Positions 35,687 through 44,338 of a stretch of DNA of 64,000 bases are shown one piece after another (within the stretch, counting starts at the first letter, position 1; the number at the start of each line of letters is the position of its first letter). The stretch covers positions 1 to 64,000 of the forward strand of contig JACVGT010000011.1 in assembly GCA_018992685.1 (NCBI GenBank), read 5' to 3'. A model generated the notes under the pieces. It saw only the letters and a program-made list of their open reading frames with translations, did no database searches and had not been told where the DNA came from. The position numbers and the translations under genes are program-made. Origin of the DNA: Theionarchaea archaeon. Lineage in GTDB: Archaea > Methanobacteriota_B > Thermococci > Methanofastidiosales > SZ-28-30.

Positions 35687-37414
35687 TTATTTTCTTTTGA
35701 TTCGCAGGACAATTCCTCCCACCAAGAGAAGAGCGACGAAGAGTGTTCCCAGTCCAGCTCCTCCTTCTTCTTCTACCCATACAGGATAGAAGAACTTTCT
35801 GCTTGTGGGGTGAATGACGTAACCATGCACCGTGGACAGGAAGGCAAGGTTCTGGTCGGCATGTGCAATGAAGACATGGGAGCACTGGTCTACCAGAAGT
35901 TTGTTTGCCTGTTCATACAGAGCACCTCTCTCATCCTGGTCATACGTCAACAGCGCCCTGTTGAGAAGATCCTGGAATTCAGGGTTCTTCTTGAATCCGA
36001 TGTTACCTGCACTGCCTACTGTTGCCTTGTCCTGGGAGTACAGCACATTGAGGAAGTTGTCAGGGTCACCGTTGTCCCCTGTCCATCCCAGCATAGCCAT
36101 GGCGTGCTTGCCGGCCTCAGTGTCCTGCAGATAGGTACCCCAGTCTTCAGTGAACAGCTCCACCGTGATACCTACTTCTGCCAGATCTGCCTGGATTGCC
36201 TCTGCAATCTCGGTGGGTACAGGGAAGTACGGTCGTGAAACAGGCATGTGCCACAAGACTACTTCAAACCCGTCAGGGTATCCTGCTGCTGTCAGGAGGT
36301 CCCGTGCTTTCTGTGGATTGTACTCATATCCTGTGATGGCATTGTTGTATCCAAACAGGACAGGGGGCATCCCCTGGTTGGCCGCAGTAGCTGCTCCCTG
36401 GTACAGGTTCCTGACTATTGCATCTTTGTCAATAGCATGAGCAATGGCCTGCCTTACACGGACATCATTGAATGGCTCAAAGGCTCCAGTCACGTCCACT
36501 TCTTCACCTGAATCCCACTTACCATTCTCGTTTGCGTCAACGTATCCTTCGCCGCAGTTCAATGCAATGTATCCCACGTTCATTCCTGCCTGTGAGATCA
36601 GCTGCAGTTTTGGATCATTCTTGATAATGTCCAGCTGCTTGGGGTCAACGTGCTCAATTCCGTGGACTTCTCCTGCCTGCAATGCCATTAACCGGGCCGA
36701 TGGATCTGGAATAACTTTGAAGACCAATTCATCAATTTGGGGCGGGTCTCGCCAGTAGTCCTCGAAAGCCCTCAGAGTAATGTGGTCGTCCTTAACCCAT
36801 TCCACAAACTCAAAGGGTCCAGTTCCTACAGGGTTCTTAAAGTAATCCTCCCCGTATTGTTGTGCAGCCTTTTCACTAACAATACACACAGTAAACATAG
36901 CCAGACTTGTCATGATCGAAGCATTGGGCTGCCTCATGTGGATAGCGACCTTGTACGTATCCAGCTTCTCCACACTCTCAATATCAGTGTACATGTAGCC
37001 CCAGTAGGCCCATTCACCTTTGTCGTAGTACCAGTTGCTTGAATCGTACTGTCTTGCGAAGGAGAAAACCACGTCATCAGCAGTCACTTCACCAAACCCG
37101 TGATGGAACTGCACACCTTTTCTCAGGTTGAACGTGATAGTTTTCTTGTCATCTGAGACATTCCAGTCTGTTGCAAGGCATGCCCTGATGTTGGTGGTTC
37201 CACCATCATATTCTACAAGACCTTCGTGTATGTTGTCCATCCTCTGGATGGATTCACCGTCTGTAACATCTGCAGGATCAAGTCGTACTGCATCACCGGA
37301 TGAACCGAAGATAAAGATTGTTTTCGTCTCTGGTGCCTTTTCTTGGCCCACACATCCGGCCAATAAGGTTACCAAAACCAGCACAGCTGCGATCGCTTTA
37401 AGTTTTGTTTTCAT
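35687..37414 (-). CDS. oppA: Peptide ABC transporter substrate-binding protein (OppA/DppA), doubly anchored
   Basis: A 575-residue extracellular binding protein of the SBP_bac_5 family. It has an N-terminal signal with lipobox-like LVTLLAGCVGQ and a typical start of the mature domain (IFIFGSSGDAVRLDPADVTDGES). Later come family segments AKHAMAMLGWTGDNGDPDNFL and the peptide-lobe region. Unusually it ends with EEEGGAGLGTLFVALLLVGGIVLRIKRK-type sequence (a hydrophobic helix then basic residues; split here: EEEGGAGLG, then the helix). So it may be held at both ends, or the C-terminal helix may be its only anchor. It captures oligopeptides for OppBCDF. AGGGAAAAC precedes the ATG. First gene of the operon, with a palindrome between promoter and start. 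Confidence 0.92.
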   Translation of the reverse strand: MKTKLKAIAAVLVLVTLLAGCVGQEKAPETKTIFIFGSSGDAVRLDPADVTDGESIQRMDNIHEGLVEYDGGTTNIRACLATDWNVSDDKKTITFNLRKGVQFHHGFGEVTADDVVFSFARQYDSSNWYYDKGEWAYWGYMYTDIESVEKLDTYKVAIHMRQPNASIMTSLAMFTVCIVSEKAAQQYGEDYFKNPVGTGPFEFVEWVKDDHITLRAFEDYWRDPPQIDELVFKVIPDPSARLMALQAGEVHGIEHVDPKQLDIIKNDPKLQLISQAGMNVGYIALNCGEGYVDANENGKWDSGEEVDVTGAFEPFNDVRVRQAIAHAIDKDAIVRNLYQGAATAANQGMPPVLFGYNNAITGYEYNPQKARDLLTAAGYPDGFEVVLWHMPVSRPYFPVPTEIAEAIQADLAEVGITVELFTEDWGTYLQDTEAGKHAMAMLGWTGDNGDPDNFLNVLYSQDKATVGSAGNIGFKKNPEFQDLLNRALLTYDQDERGALYEQANKLLVDQCSHVFIAHADQNLAFLSTVHGYVIHPTSRKFFYPVWVEEEGGAGLGTLFVALLLVGGIVLRIKRK

Positions 37415-37431
37415 GTTTTCCCTCCTATTGT

Positions 37432-37447
37432 GAGAACTAGAGTTCTC
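37432..37447. promoter_or_regulatory. Palindromic operator candidate upstream of oppA
   Basis: GAGAACTAGAGTTCTC has perfect 7-bp arms with a 2-bp centre. It lies 18 bases upstream of the oppA ATG, about where transcription from the TATA at 37471-37483 should start. A repressor bound there would block the opp operon. Confidence 0.5.
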
Positions 37448-37469
37448 CTTAGTTCAAAGACAGCTTTTT

Positions 37470-37484
37470 CAATATATAAAGCTT
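37470..37484 (-). promoter_or_regulatory. opp operon TATA box
   Basis: Minus-strand AAGCTTTATATATTG, about 57-70 bases before the oppA start. The rest of the gap up to about 37730 shows no gene, RNA or repeat that I can support. Confidence 0.65.
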
Positions 37485-37778
37485 TCGATGTTCATAGTTT
37501 GAAGAGTTCTTCGTCAGTCTTCTGCTCTATAGGCTAGAAAACACATTCTGATCAACGAGGTGGCAAAATTTCTCGACTATCTGAGATGTTCCTCAGGTAT
37601 TTCCACCACAGAATGAGAAGGGACCCTTACCCTCAGTTATTGATTTCTCGGATGGGGTTCATGCAGCTCCTCCTGTTCTAGCTTGATCTCATGAATTGCA
37701 GGGGATTTTCGATTACACGGTCTGGAGCCCCCGAACTCTTTTAAGTGCTCATTCCCCAGGTGGTCTGTGAACTATACC

Positions 37779-38183
37779 ATGGTGGAAACGGATTCAGGCT
37801 ACAGGGTATTCCAAGACCGAATTGCCCTCCTGGATGGAATGCAGCTCAGGTTCCTCTATGATGTAGGACGTTGTCAAATTGCCGATACAAATTCGCTCTT
37901 TGCCTATTTTGAATCCATTGAAGCCTTTGAGCAACTGATTGCCCTTGACCTTGTCACCCTGCGGCCTCATCGAGTGCCCGGACCCGGGGAGAAAAAGGTG
38001 ATCCAGTGGAAAGGGATCCTGTTCTATGCAATTCAGGCTTCCGTATTTAGACCAGAGGTAACAGAGAAGGGCATCCACCTCCTTCAGGAAGTGAAGAAAA
38101 GTGATTCCTTCTCAGCATGCATGGAAGATATGGACCAGAAAATCGCAGAGAAACTCGTGTACCTGAGGATTGAGCATGACTAG
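37779..38183 (+). CDS. Hypothetical protein, first of a coupled pair
   Basis: A 134-residue soluble protein that I do not recognise. It is hydrophilic with mixed helix and strand and no Cys cluster or membrane segment. The middle carries AYFESIEAFEQLIALDLVTLRPHRVPGPGEKK, and the end is helical and charged. A GTG at 37767 would add four residues; an ATG at 37779 is chosen. A TTTTAAG box lies around 37739-37745. Its end overlaps the next gene by 8 bases, so the two products are probably functionally linked. Confidence 0.55.
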   Translation: MVETDSGYRVFQDRIALLDGMQLRFLYDVGRCQIADTNSLFAYFESIEAFEQLIALDLVTLRPHRVPGPGEKKVIQWKGILFYAIQASVFRPEVTEKGIHLLQEVKKSDSFSACMEDMDQKIAEKLVYLRIEHD

Positions 38184-38814
38184 AAAGCCCTTGTACTATG
38201 TTTCCAGAGAAAAGAAGACCTACCACATTGGGTTCCGGAGCTCGGGGAGAAATGAACTGCTGAAATCACGGCTTTCGCGTTTTATGGAAGGGTTTACAGC
38301 GGATTCATGGCTCAGAGAGACTGATTCTGCAGTGTACGCCTTTTGCCGTTCTCTTCCCGAGAGTGTGGTGAATCTCTGGTTCTCGCAGATTTCACGAGAA
38401 CGTTCTGCCATCAAGGAATCAAGAAATGCAGTAAAAGTGGGAAAAGACGGAAGAGCTTCAAAAGCTGTAAAGGTAAGGAAAACAGGAAAGTACAATAATC
38501 TGGTCTCCTCTGTGATTCGTCAGCTTCCACGAAAGAGAATTCGCAGCATAGGGGAGCTCTACTACAGGATTCCTCCCTCTGTTCCTCCCGACATTTCCAG
38601 GACTGGTAGGAGGAAAAGGAAAAAGGATCTTGCAACACTCAAAGAAGAGGTCATGGCTCAACGATTGTGGGAACCATTTGTCCCCACATGCAGTGAATGT
38701 GCTTTCTGGGAAAAACACATCCTCCCCTACAGCCAGGTGAATACAGGCCAGTGCAAGGCTACGAGAAATCTGGTAGAGGGAGAGAACAAGGCCTGCTCTG
38801 AATTTCAAAAGTAG
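38176..38814 (+). CDS. Hypothetical basic protein with C-terminal Cys cluster
   Basis: A 212-residue, strongly basic protein. Residues about 75-150 are rich in Lys and Arg (KVRKTGKYNN, RQLPRKRIRS, GRRKRKKD), suggesting nucleic-acid contact. The C-terminus holds four cysteines in the order CSECAFWEK, QCKATRN, ACSEFQ, a pattern that could bind zinc or an Fe-S cluster. No family is recognised with confidence. The ATG at 38176 overlaps the end of the previous gene and has GAGG upstream, so they are translationally coupled. The pair is followed by a separate promoter for the AI-2E gene. Confidence 0.55.
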   Translation: MTRKPLYYVSREKKTYHIGFRSSGRNELLKSRLSRFMEGFTADSWLRETDSAVYAFCRSLPESVVNLWFSQISRERSAIKESRNAVKVGKDGRASKAVKVRKTGKYNNLVSSVIRQLPRKRIRSIGELYYRIPPSVPPDISRTGRRKRKKDLATLKEEVMAQRLWEPFVPTCSECAFWEKHILPYSQVNTGQCKATRNLVEGENKACSEFQK

Positions 38815-38896
38815 GATGAGGGTATCATCTTATAAATTCTGGGTTACAAGCGCGTTCATTGGTAACCTTTAAAAATTCCAAATTCACGAACAGGAT

Positions 38897-40075
38897 ATGG
38901 ACTCACGACTCTGGAATGCAATCAGCATCATTGCGTTTTCTATCCTTCTGCTGCTGGGGTTTTATGTTACGCACTTCCTTCTAGATGTCCTCCTGATTGC
39001 AGTCATCATATCCTACATGGTCAGGCCTGCAAAAGAGAAGTTGCCCTTCAAGAATGAGACACTTTCAACTCTTCTGGCTGAGATTATCGTCCTAGTACCA
39101 CTTTTCCTCTTCTTGGTCTTTACCTTTCTTTCCCTTGCGAATGCGCTTGTGGCGCAGCACGCATTGAAATCCGTGCTTCAGGACATCGGAGCAATAGGGG
39201 AAACTGTCAACAGAATTGTGGGAGATTTTCTGCAGTTTCTAGGAATCAGCGAAACTCAAATTGCCGAGGCCTCTCTGGAGACGCTGACCTCACGAATTGA
39301 GGTTCTCACTCAGGACATAACAGAGACTGTTGTAACCTGGGCATTCAAACTTCCCAGCGTTATAATTCGACTGTTTCTGGCGACTTTTCTCTCTTTCTAT
39401 TTCGTGCGTGATGGGAAAAGTCTGAGAGATGCTTTGATTAAAATAACTCCAGACAACAAGAAGGAGAAAATTGCCAGAATGGTGACAGCCTGCGATGCAG
39501 TAATATATGGCATTGTGGTGGGGTATCTTTTCAAGGCTATCATCACAGCATTTCTCTCCATTATTGTATTCTACTTCCTTGGGATTGGTAACCCTTTTGT
39601 CATGGGAGTCGTGCTTGCGGTTTTTGATTTCATCCCTTTGATCGGACCCTGGACTGTCTTCCTCGGCTTGTTTCTATGGTATGCACTCCAGGGACAGGTA
39701 GCCTATGCCATCGAGGTGGCAGGAATCTGTTACTTCACCATCTCTCTGGTGCCGGAACTGTACATTCGTCCCAAGGTATCAGGGACGATTTCTCAGGTTC
39801 ATCCCATGGTGATGCTGGTAGGGATTCTGGGCGGTATCTTGTCTATGGGTCCTATCGGAGTTATTGCAGGTCCCCTCATTCTTGGAATGATTGTGGTGAT
39901 CGTCAAGAGCTACTTTCTGGACATGCGTATTGAGAAGGAAGACATTATTGGCAGGCTCCTGATAAATGCTGGGGCCCGGCTGAAGAAGCTGAACCCCAGA
40001 CAGGGCAGAGAGGCTCCTGAAGACAAAGATGAGAATGGTGAGGATGGAAGATCCGCCGGGGTGGAACAGTCATGA
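38897..40075 (+). CDS. AI-2E family transporter-like membrane protein
   Basis: A 392-residue integral membrane protein of the AI-2E/UPF0118 family: two N-terminal helices, a cytoplasmic or exterior segment of about 80 residues, and a C-terminal group of helices with the family stretches YFVRDGKSLRDALI, GIGNPFVMGVVLAVFDFIPLIGPW and GPIGVIAGPLILGM. Members are exporters of varied substrates, some implicated in Na+/H+ exchange; here the substrate is unknown. The C-terminal tail is charged. A TTTAAAAA box about 25 bases upstream suggests a leaderless mRNA. The stop overlaps the next gene's ATG, so the two membrane proteins are coupled. Confidence 0.85.
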   Translation: MDSRLWNAISIIAFSILLLLGFYVTHFLLDVLLIAVIISYMVRPAKEKLPFKNETLSTLLAEIIVLVPLFLFLVFTFLSLANALVAQHALKSVLQDIGAIGETVNRIVGDFLQFLGISETQIAEASLETLTSRIEVLTQDITETVVTWAFKLPSVIIRLFLATFLSFYFVRDGKSLRDALIKITPDNKKEKIARMVTACDAVIYGIVVGYLFKAIITAFLSIIVFYFLGIGNPFVMGVVLAVFDFIPLIGPWTVFLGLFLWYALQGQVAYAIEVAGICYFTISLVPELYIRPKVSGTISQVHPMVMLVGILGGILSMGPIGVIAGPLILGMIVVIVKSYFLDMRIEKEDIIGRLLINAGARLKKLNPRQGREAPEDKDENGEDGRSAGVEQS

Positions 40076-41085
40076 CCAACTGGAAATCACTCATCCTGCT
40101 TCTTGCTGGAATAGGTATCATTGCTCTTCTTATTCACCTGGCAGGAATGGAAAGAGTTTTCGATCTGCTCTCGGAGGCTGATTTCAAGTTCGTTGCGGCA
40201 GCAGTAGGCTGCCAGGTCATGGCATTGCTCCTATGGTCGTGGCGGTGGAAGATCCTGCTGCATCCGTTTCATGTAGCTCCATTGAGGAGATGCCTTTCAG
40301 GAATTCTCATTGGGACATTCTTCAACAATATCACTCCGATTGCCAAGGCAGGAGGTGAACCCTTCAGAGCCTACTACTTGGGGGAAAAAGAAGAGGTACG
40401 GTTTGAAGACACTTTTGCCACGGTGGCTATGGACAGGATCATGGAGAGTCTCCCGTTTCTGATTGTTTTCGTTGGCTCTGTGGTGTATGTCACGTTCCAT
40501 CACGGGACCAGTGGTGAAATGATCATTGTTGTGGGGTTTGCCCTTTTTCTTAATATTCTCCTGCTGGCGGGAGTATTGTATCTTTCGTACAATCTGGGAG
40601 CTGCCAAGAGATTGATATTCATGTTTTTTGGGTTGGTGGGCCGCTTTTCCAACAGATTGGAAAAGTATGAGAGTGCAGTGGAAGAAGCTGTAGAACGATA
40701 TCATGGTGCCATAAAGATGTTATTTTCCCATCAGACGAGACTCTTCGCTTCTTTCTGTATTTCATCAGTATTCTGGCTTCTTTTAATTCTCAGGAACTAC
40801 TTAGTAGTTCTTGCCCTCGGATATGAAGTCGAATTCTCGGTTATTGTGGTGATCCAGACCGTAAGCACCCTTGTTGGAATCATTCCCATATTGCCAGGAG
40901 GTCTGGGTTCGACTGATGGGATCATGATATTCCTGTATCTTTCTTTCGGATTTCCGGCTGCAGCAGCAGTGAGTGCCTCTCTCCTGGACCGATTCATAAG
41001 TTACTGGATGGTGACCACACTCGGTGCTGTTGTCGTAATTGCTGAGCGGAATCTGCTGAGAGGACAGGATTCCTCGTCTGGGTGA
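40072..41085 (+). CDS. Flippase-like (UPF0104/LPG synthase TM domain) membrane protein
   Basis: A 337-residue membrane protein with seven or eight helices and the lysylphosphatidylglycerol-synthase transmembrane/flippase-like domain. Typical segments are NNITPIAKAGGEPFRAYYL, FATVAMDRIMESLPFLI and the late IPILPGGLGSTDGIMIFLYLSFG. Archaeal relatives such as AglD are linked to glycosylation or lipid handling, and the family generally lacks the synthase domain, as here. It is coupled to the preceding AI-2E gene by an ATGA overlap. Function is inferred as membrane lipid-linked transport. Confidence 0.8.
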   Translation: MTNWKSLILLLAGIGIIALLIHLAGMERVFDLLSEADFKFVAAAVGCQVMALLLWSWRWKILLHPFHVAPLRRCLSGILIGTFFNNITPIAKAGGEPFRAYYLGEKEEVRFEDTFATVAMDRIMESLPFLIVFVGSVVYVTFHHGTSGEMIIVVGFALFLNILLLAGVLYLSYNLGAAKRLIFMFFGLVGRFSNRLEKYESAVEEAVERYHGAIKMLFSHQTRLFASFCISSVFWLLLILRNYLVVLALGYEVEFSVIVVIQTVSTLVGIIPILPGGLGSTDGIMIFLYLSFGFPAAAAVSASLLDRFISYWMVTTLGAVVVIAERNLLRGQDSSSG

Positions 41086-41200
41086 TGATGATCACTCCTC
41101 CTGAGATGTAGGTGCCACACGATATTTTTCGCTAGTGTATGCACCAAAGCTGCAGGCAGGCCACAGGGATTTCTGAATTTGGGGCTTCTGTCGGTTCCTG

Positions 41201-41226
41201 AAGTATCTCCTCCTGATACTTTTTTT
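41201..41226 (+). terminator. Hairpin plus T-run downstream of the membrane-protein pair
   Basis: AAGTATC and GATACTT pair around a TCCTCCT loop and are followed directly by a run of Ts, an intrinsic terminator shape 115 bases after the flippase-like stop. The remaining gap 41086-41500 holds no ORF or RNA that I can support. Confidence 0.5.
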
Positions 41227-41436
41227 GCCAGAAGACTGGATGAACTCTCTGCTGGGGATCATAGAATCCCGTTCCGGGAGCCGGAGTATTCCACTCGCAA
41301 AAATATGGCGACGTTCTCACTGTGCTCTTCTTGATGCGAGAGTGAAGTACCTCCAATGTCTTCAATAGAGGGAGAATGGAGGTATTCGTGCCTTTCATTT
41401 CTGTGTAACCCTGAAAAACACTGAACAATCAAAGTC

Positions 41437-41453
41437 CAGAAAGATTTATAAGT
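41437..41453 (+). promoter_or_regulatory. Promoter of the eL21-rpoF-DUF655 cluster
   Basis: AGAAAGATTTATAAGTG is a good BRE/TATA about 50 bases before the eL21 ATG. Confidence 0.6.
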
Positions 41454-41500
41454 GATGAGATGAAAGCGATACACATCTCAGTCTAACGTTTGGTGATTAT

Positions 41501-41794
41501 ATGGAACGGTCAAAAGGCATCAGAAGCAGGACCAGATACAAGATGAAGAAGAAGCCCAGAGAGCGAGGGCTACCTTCTCTGTCCCGCATTCTCCAGGAAT
41601 TTGAATGCGGGCAGTATGTGCACATAGATATTGAGCCCTCTATTCACAAAGGGATGCCTCACCCTCGATTCCAGGGGAGGACTGCTGTGGTTAGAGAGAA
41701 ACGGGGCAGTTCCTATGTTCTGGAAATTCGAGAAGGATCAAAGCACAAAACCATAATTGCGCGACCTGAACATCTTCGGCCTCAGGAGGGATAG
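41501..41794 (+). CDS. rpl21e: Ribosomal protein eL21
   Basis: A 97-residue basic protein matching archaeal and eukaryotic large-subunit protein eL21: an N-terminal RSKGIRSRTRYKMKKKPRERG tail (split: RSKGIRSRTR, YKMKKKPRERG) and an SH3-like core ending TIIARPEHLRPQ. It stabilises 23S rRNA helices in the large subunit. It is the first gene of the conserved archaeal cluster eL21, rpoF, DUF655, with spacings of 2 and 0 bases. Confidence 0.95.
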   Translation: MERSKGIRSRTRYKMKKKPRERGLPSLSRILQEFECGQYVHIDIEPSIHKGMPHPRFQGRTAVVREKRGSSYVLEIREGSKHKTIIARPEHLRPQEG

Positions 41795-41796
41795 GA

Positions 41797-42135
41797 TTGG
41801 ATGGGAAGCAAATTGAAAAGTCTGAACCAGTTACCCTAGCTGAGGTTAGAGCTATTCTTTCCTCTCGCAGAGAGGCTGGGGATCTTCTGTATGAGCAGAG
41901 CATTGCTCTGGATCATGCCAACAAGTTTGCCCGCCTGGACATTGAAAAGGCTCACAAACTCGTTGAAGAGCTGGTGGAATCAGGAGTCCGGAAGGATATG
42001 GCCTGTAAACTTGCTGATCTTCTTCCCCAGAGCAAAGAAGAGCTCCAGATGCTCTTTCCAAAAGAACGGTTCATTTCAGATGAACCCCTGATAGAAAAAA
42101 TCATTTCGACTATTCAGAAATATGGGGAGAGCTAG
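41797..42135 (+). CDS. rpoF: RNA polymerase subunit F (Rpb4 homologue)
   Basis: A 112-residue helical protein of the Rpb4/RpoF family, which with RpoE (Rpb7) forms the stalk of archaeal RNA polymerase. The EPVTLAEVRAILSSR start, the coiled middle (HKLVEELVESGVRKDMACKLADLLP) and the C-terminal PLIEKIISTIQKY helix are typical. The start is a TTG at 41797 with AGGAGGGAT 3-10 bases upstream; the nearby ATG at 41801 is in another frame. Its position after eL21 confirms identity. Confidence 0.92.
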   Translation: MDGKQIEKSEPVTLAEVRAILSSRREAGDLLYEQSIALDHANKFARLDIEKAHKLVEELVESGVRKDMACKLADLLPQSKEELQMLFPKERFISDEPLIEKIISTIQKYGES

Positions 42136-42678
42136 ATGCAAAAAACGTATGAAGACTATGGTGTTGTCCTTGACTTTCTGCCCCAGGGCTATCCAACAGA
42201 GAAAGGGTTCAAGAGAACCCCCATCGTGCAGCTCCTGGGGGAAGCCCACTTCTCTCTATTGGAGGCAATCCCGCGAGGTCATCTGACATCCCACGAACGG
42301 GTCTTCATAGGAAAGGGAAATCGTAAGAGAATTAACCACATAAAACGACGGTTGAGTCATGATGATCTTACCAGCTCTGCAAAGGCAGAGTTGCCCTATG
42401 TTGTTGAAGAAGTGGTGGAACGGTGCGAACAGCAATTTGTAGAGTTTTTCAATACTTCCCGTGCCATCACCATACGGTATCACCAGCTGGAGCTCTTGAG
42501 TGGAGTAGGGAAGAAGCTCATGAATGAGCTTTTGACCCAACGCAGGAAAGAAGAATTCAAGAGTTTTGAAGACATCAAGCAGAGAATTCCCTCTGTCCCC
42601 GATCCCAAAAGGATGATTGCCAAGAGAATCGTCACTGAAATAAAAGGGGAAGACAAATATCACATTTTTGTATTCTGA
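42136..42678 (+). CDS. DUF655 protein (OB-fold plus helix-hairpin-helix)
   Basis: A 180-residue protein of the conserved archaeal DUF655 family. The N-terminal beta part carries VVLDFLPQGYP and later VFIGKGNRKRINHIKRRL. A helical region follows, then a helix-hairpin-helix (YHQLELLSGVGKKLMNELLTQR). This suggests RNA or DNA binding. The gene is consistently found with eL21 and rpoF in archaea, often followed by a dimethyladenosine transferase, which is absent here. The ATG follows the rpoF stop directly. Exact function unknown; a translation or RNA-processing role is inferred from context. Confidence 0.88.
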   Translation: MQKTYEDYGVVLDFLPQGYPTEKGFKRTPIVQLLGEAHFSLLEAIPRGHLTSHERVFIGKGNRKRINHIKRRLSHDDLTSSAKAELPYVVEEVVERCEQQFVEFFNTSRAITIRYHQLELLSGVGKKLMNELLTQRRKEEFKSFEDIKQRIPSVPDPKRMIAKRIVTEIKGEDKYHIFVF

Positions 42679-42887
42679 TGTAGCGACCTTTTCTTCCAGA
42701 AAGTACAAGCGAAAGTCCAGCATGCTCCTGGTCTGACTCCCCACCAGAGGATTCACCATAAAGGGTTCAAGAATGTCGATACCCAGATGAAAGAACGACG
42801 GCTTTCTCATGGTTGCGTGATGAGCTGCTCATCCCTCTCAGGGTTGAACAACAAAGAGTTTTTATGCTCTTCTCCCATGTGACAGCA

Positions 42888-43484
42888 ATGAGTGCAAGCA
42901 TCTATCCCATGGGGTCGATTTTCTTCTTCTATATCTTCTTCATAGTGTTGGTCATAGTCATGGTGTACGGCTTGTGGGAGCTCCAGCAGGCGCACCTTGA
43001 GCAGATGCCGAACCCACTTTCCGCAGCCTTCTTGGGAATTCCTGACACTATCAACCTTTTTGACGAGGTGCAGGCCATGCTCAGAATACAGAACGTGGGA
43101 AAGACCCGGCTGAAAAATGTCCGGGTGATGTGGGGTTCAGTATGGACTCTTTCTCTGGAGCCTGAAGCGCACGTGGATATTCCCTTTAAACTGGACACCC
43201 TAACTGCAGGAAATCACTCCATGAATGCCCGCGTGTGCTACAAGCAATGGGACGTAACCATTCTATGTTTTTACCACGTCTTTCTCAGAAGACTTACTCA
43301 GAAAGAGAAATATTTAAGAATTCTAGGATTGAAAGCAGGTGCATCCCGGAGAGACATAAAAAGGGCAAGGAACAGGCTGGCTAAGAAATATCATCCAGAC
43401 AAGGAAATGGGGAATGAGGAGAAAATGAAGGAAGTTAATGAAGCCTATCGGCGGCTCATGCAGGACTTAGATCCCCATACATAA
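42888..43484 (+). CDS. Membrane protein with C-terminal J-domain
   Basis: A protein of about 198 residues: an N-terminal transmembrane helix ([22 protein letters not shown]), a beta-rich middle resembling a CARDB-type domain ([18 protein letters not shown]), and a C-terminal J-domain with the HPD motif ([26 protein letters not shown]) preceded by [12 protein letters not shown]-domains stimulate Hsp70 ATPase. If the J-domain is cytoplasmic, a second membrane pass is needed, and [15 protein letters not shown] could supply only a weak one. The frame is open from a TTG at 42813; I chose the ATG at 42888, about 27 bases after a TTTTTATGC box. The topology and partner are unknown; I have not seen this architecture before. 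Confidence 0.6.
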   Translation: MSASIYPMGSIFFFYIFFIVLVIVMVYGLWELQQAHLEQMPNPLSAAFLGIPDTINLFDEVQAMLRIQNVGKTRLKNVRVMWGSVWTLSLEPEAHVDIPFKLDTLTAGNHSMNARVCYKQWDVTILCFYHVFLRRLTQKEKYLRILGLKAGASRRDIKRARNRLAKKYHPDKEMGNEEKMKEVNEAYRRLMQDLDPHT

Positions 43485-43541
43485 TTTCTCTTGACCAGCC
43501 AATAATCAGCTCGAAAACACATTCATCTATCATGACGGCAA

Positions 43542-44273
43542 TCAATACTGTTCTCCGTGATAATAAATGACAATACCGTCCTGTTGGATTTCAAACGGCA
43601 GCTTCCTCATGGTGTGCTTTGTTCCTCGCATCTTCCGTACCCGTAGTGTGCGTTTCAGATCGTGACCTTTTTCCTCGAGATCCATGATTATGACACCCCG
43701 GCAGACGAATTCCTCCACACCATACCGGGAAATCATGTTGGGGCGCACACTCTCTGTGGTCAGCAGAGACGTCACACCAATCTCCAGGAGCAGAGAGCTC
43801 AGGCGGTAGATAATGCCTCTGATCTGGCCCGTGTCAGTTACCCGCAGCTCCAGAGAAGGGAGAGAATCAATGACCAGCCGTGTTGCCTGAATTTTCTTGG
43901 TTGCCCGGTAGATTTCAGTTACCAGTGAATCTATGTCGAACCCCTTGGGCATGGTGTACTTCTCTCTGGTATGTAAACCAGAGCGGGTTGAAGCGGCATC
44001 AATGATGACCAGTCTCTCTTCGTCTTCGAACTTCTTGAAATCCCAGCCCAATGAAAGCATTTCGTTTCTCAGGTCTTCGGGTCGCTCTTCCAACGTCACG
44101 TAGATGCCTTTCTCGTTGTAGTCTCGTAGACCGCGATACAGGAATTGGGCGCAGAATACGGTCTTTCCAGTACCAGACGCACCAGTAACGAGTATGTTCG
44201 TTCCGGCGGGATACCCTCCGCCCATGACTTCGTCCAATCCCTCAATACCTGTCTTCACCCGTTTCATTGACAT
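43542..44273 (-). CDS. RAD55/KaiC-like RecA-superfamily ATPase
   Basis: A 243-residue single-domain ATPase with intact Walker A (GASGTGKT), VTLEER and Walker B (TRLVIDSLPSL). It is the closest homologue in the window of the protein at 7491-8210 (similar length, shared GGGYPAGT, SLLLEIG.TSL, LKRTLRVRKMRGT). It is divergent from an Lrp-type regulator gene, and both promoters share the TATATATAAG core. Function probably regulatory; a circadian role should not be assumed. Confidence 0.85.
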   Translation of the reverse strand: MSMKRVKTGIEGLDEVMGGGYPAGTNILVTGASGTGKTVFCAQFLYRGLRDYNEKGIYVTLEERPEDLRNEMLSLGWDFKKFEDEERLVIIDAASTRSGLHTREKYTMPKGFDIDSLVTEIYRATKKIQATRLVIDSLPSLELRVTDTGQIRGIIYRLSSLLLEIGVTSLLTTESVRPNMISRYGVEEFVCRGVIIMDLEEKGHDLKRTLRVRKMRGTKHTMRKLPFEIQQDGIVIYYHGEQY

Positions 44274-44286
44274 GATTTTTCTTCTT

Positions 44287-44299
44287 ACTTATATATACT
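44287..44299 (-). promoter_or_regulatory. TATA box of the RAD55-like gene
   Basis: Minus-strand AGTATATATAAG, 14-26 bases from the ATG at 44273, predicting a leaderless mRNA. Confidence 0.6.
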
Positions 44300-44321
44300 T
44301 TTCGCTTTTTTCCCAAATCTC

Positions 44322-44338
44322 TTTGGAAATCTTCCAAA
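44322..44338. promoter_or_regulatory. Perfect dyad between divergent RAD55-like and Lrp genes
   Basis: TTTGGAAATCTTCCAAA has 7-bp perfect arms and a 3-bp centre. It ends 2 bases before the TATA box (TTTATATATAAG, 44341-44352) of the Lrp gene. Lrp/AsnC proteins bind short dyads of about 15-17 bp and often control their own gene, so this is the expected kind of autoregulatory operator; it could also control the divergent gene. Confidence 0.6.

Noticed and set aside
41132-41474. Two minus-strand frames in the gap before eL21
   Set aside because: No start signals, unnatural composition and mutual overlap; a hairpin terminator better explains part of the region.
43542-44273. KaiC circadian clock protein
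   Set aside because: Single RecA domain with no KaiB or second domain; it belongs to the broader RAD55-type archaeal ATPases.
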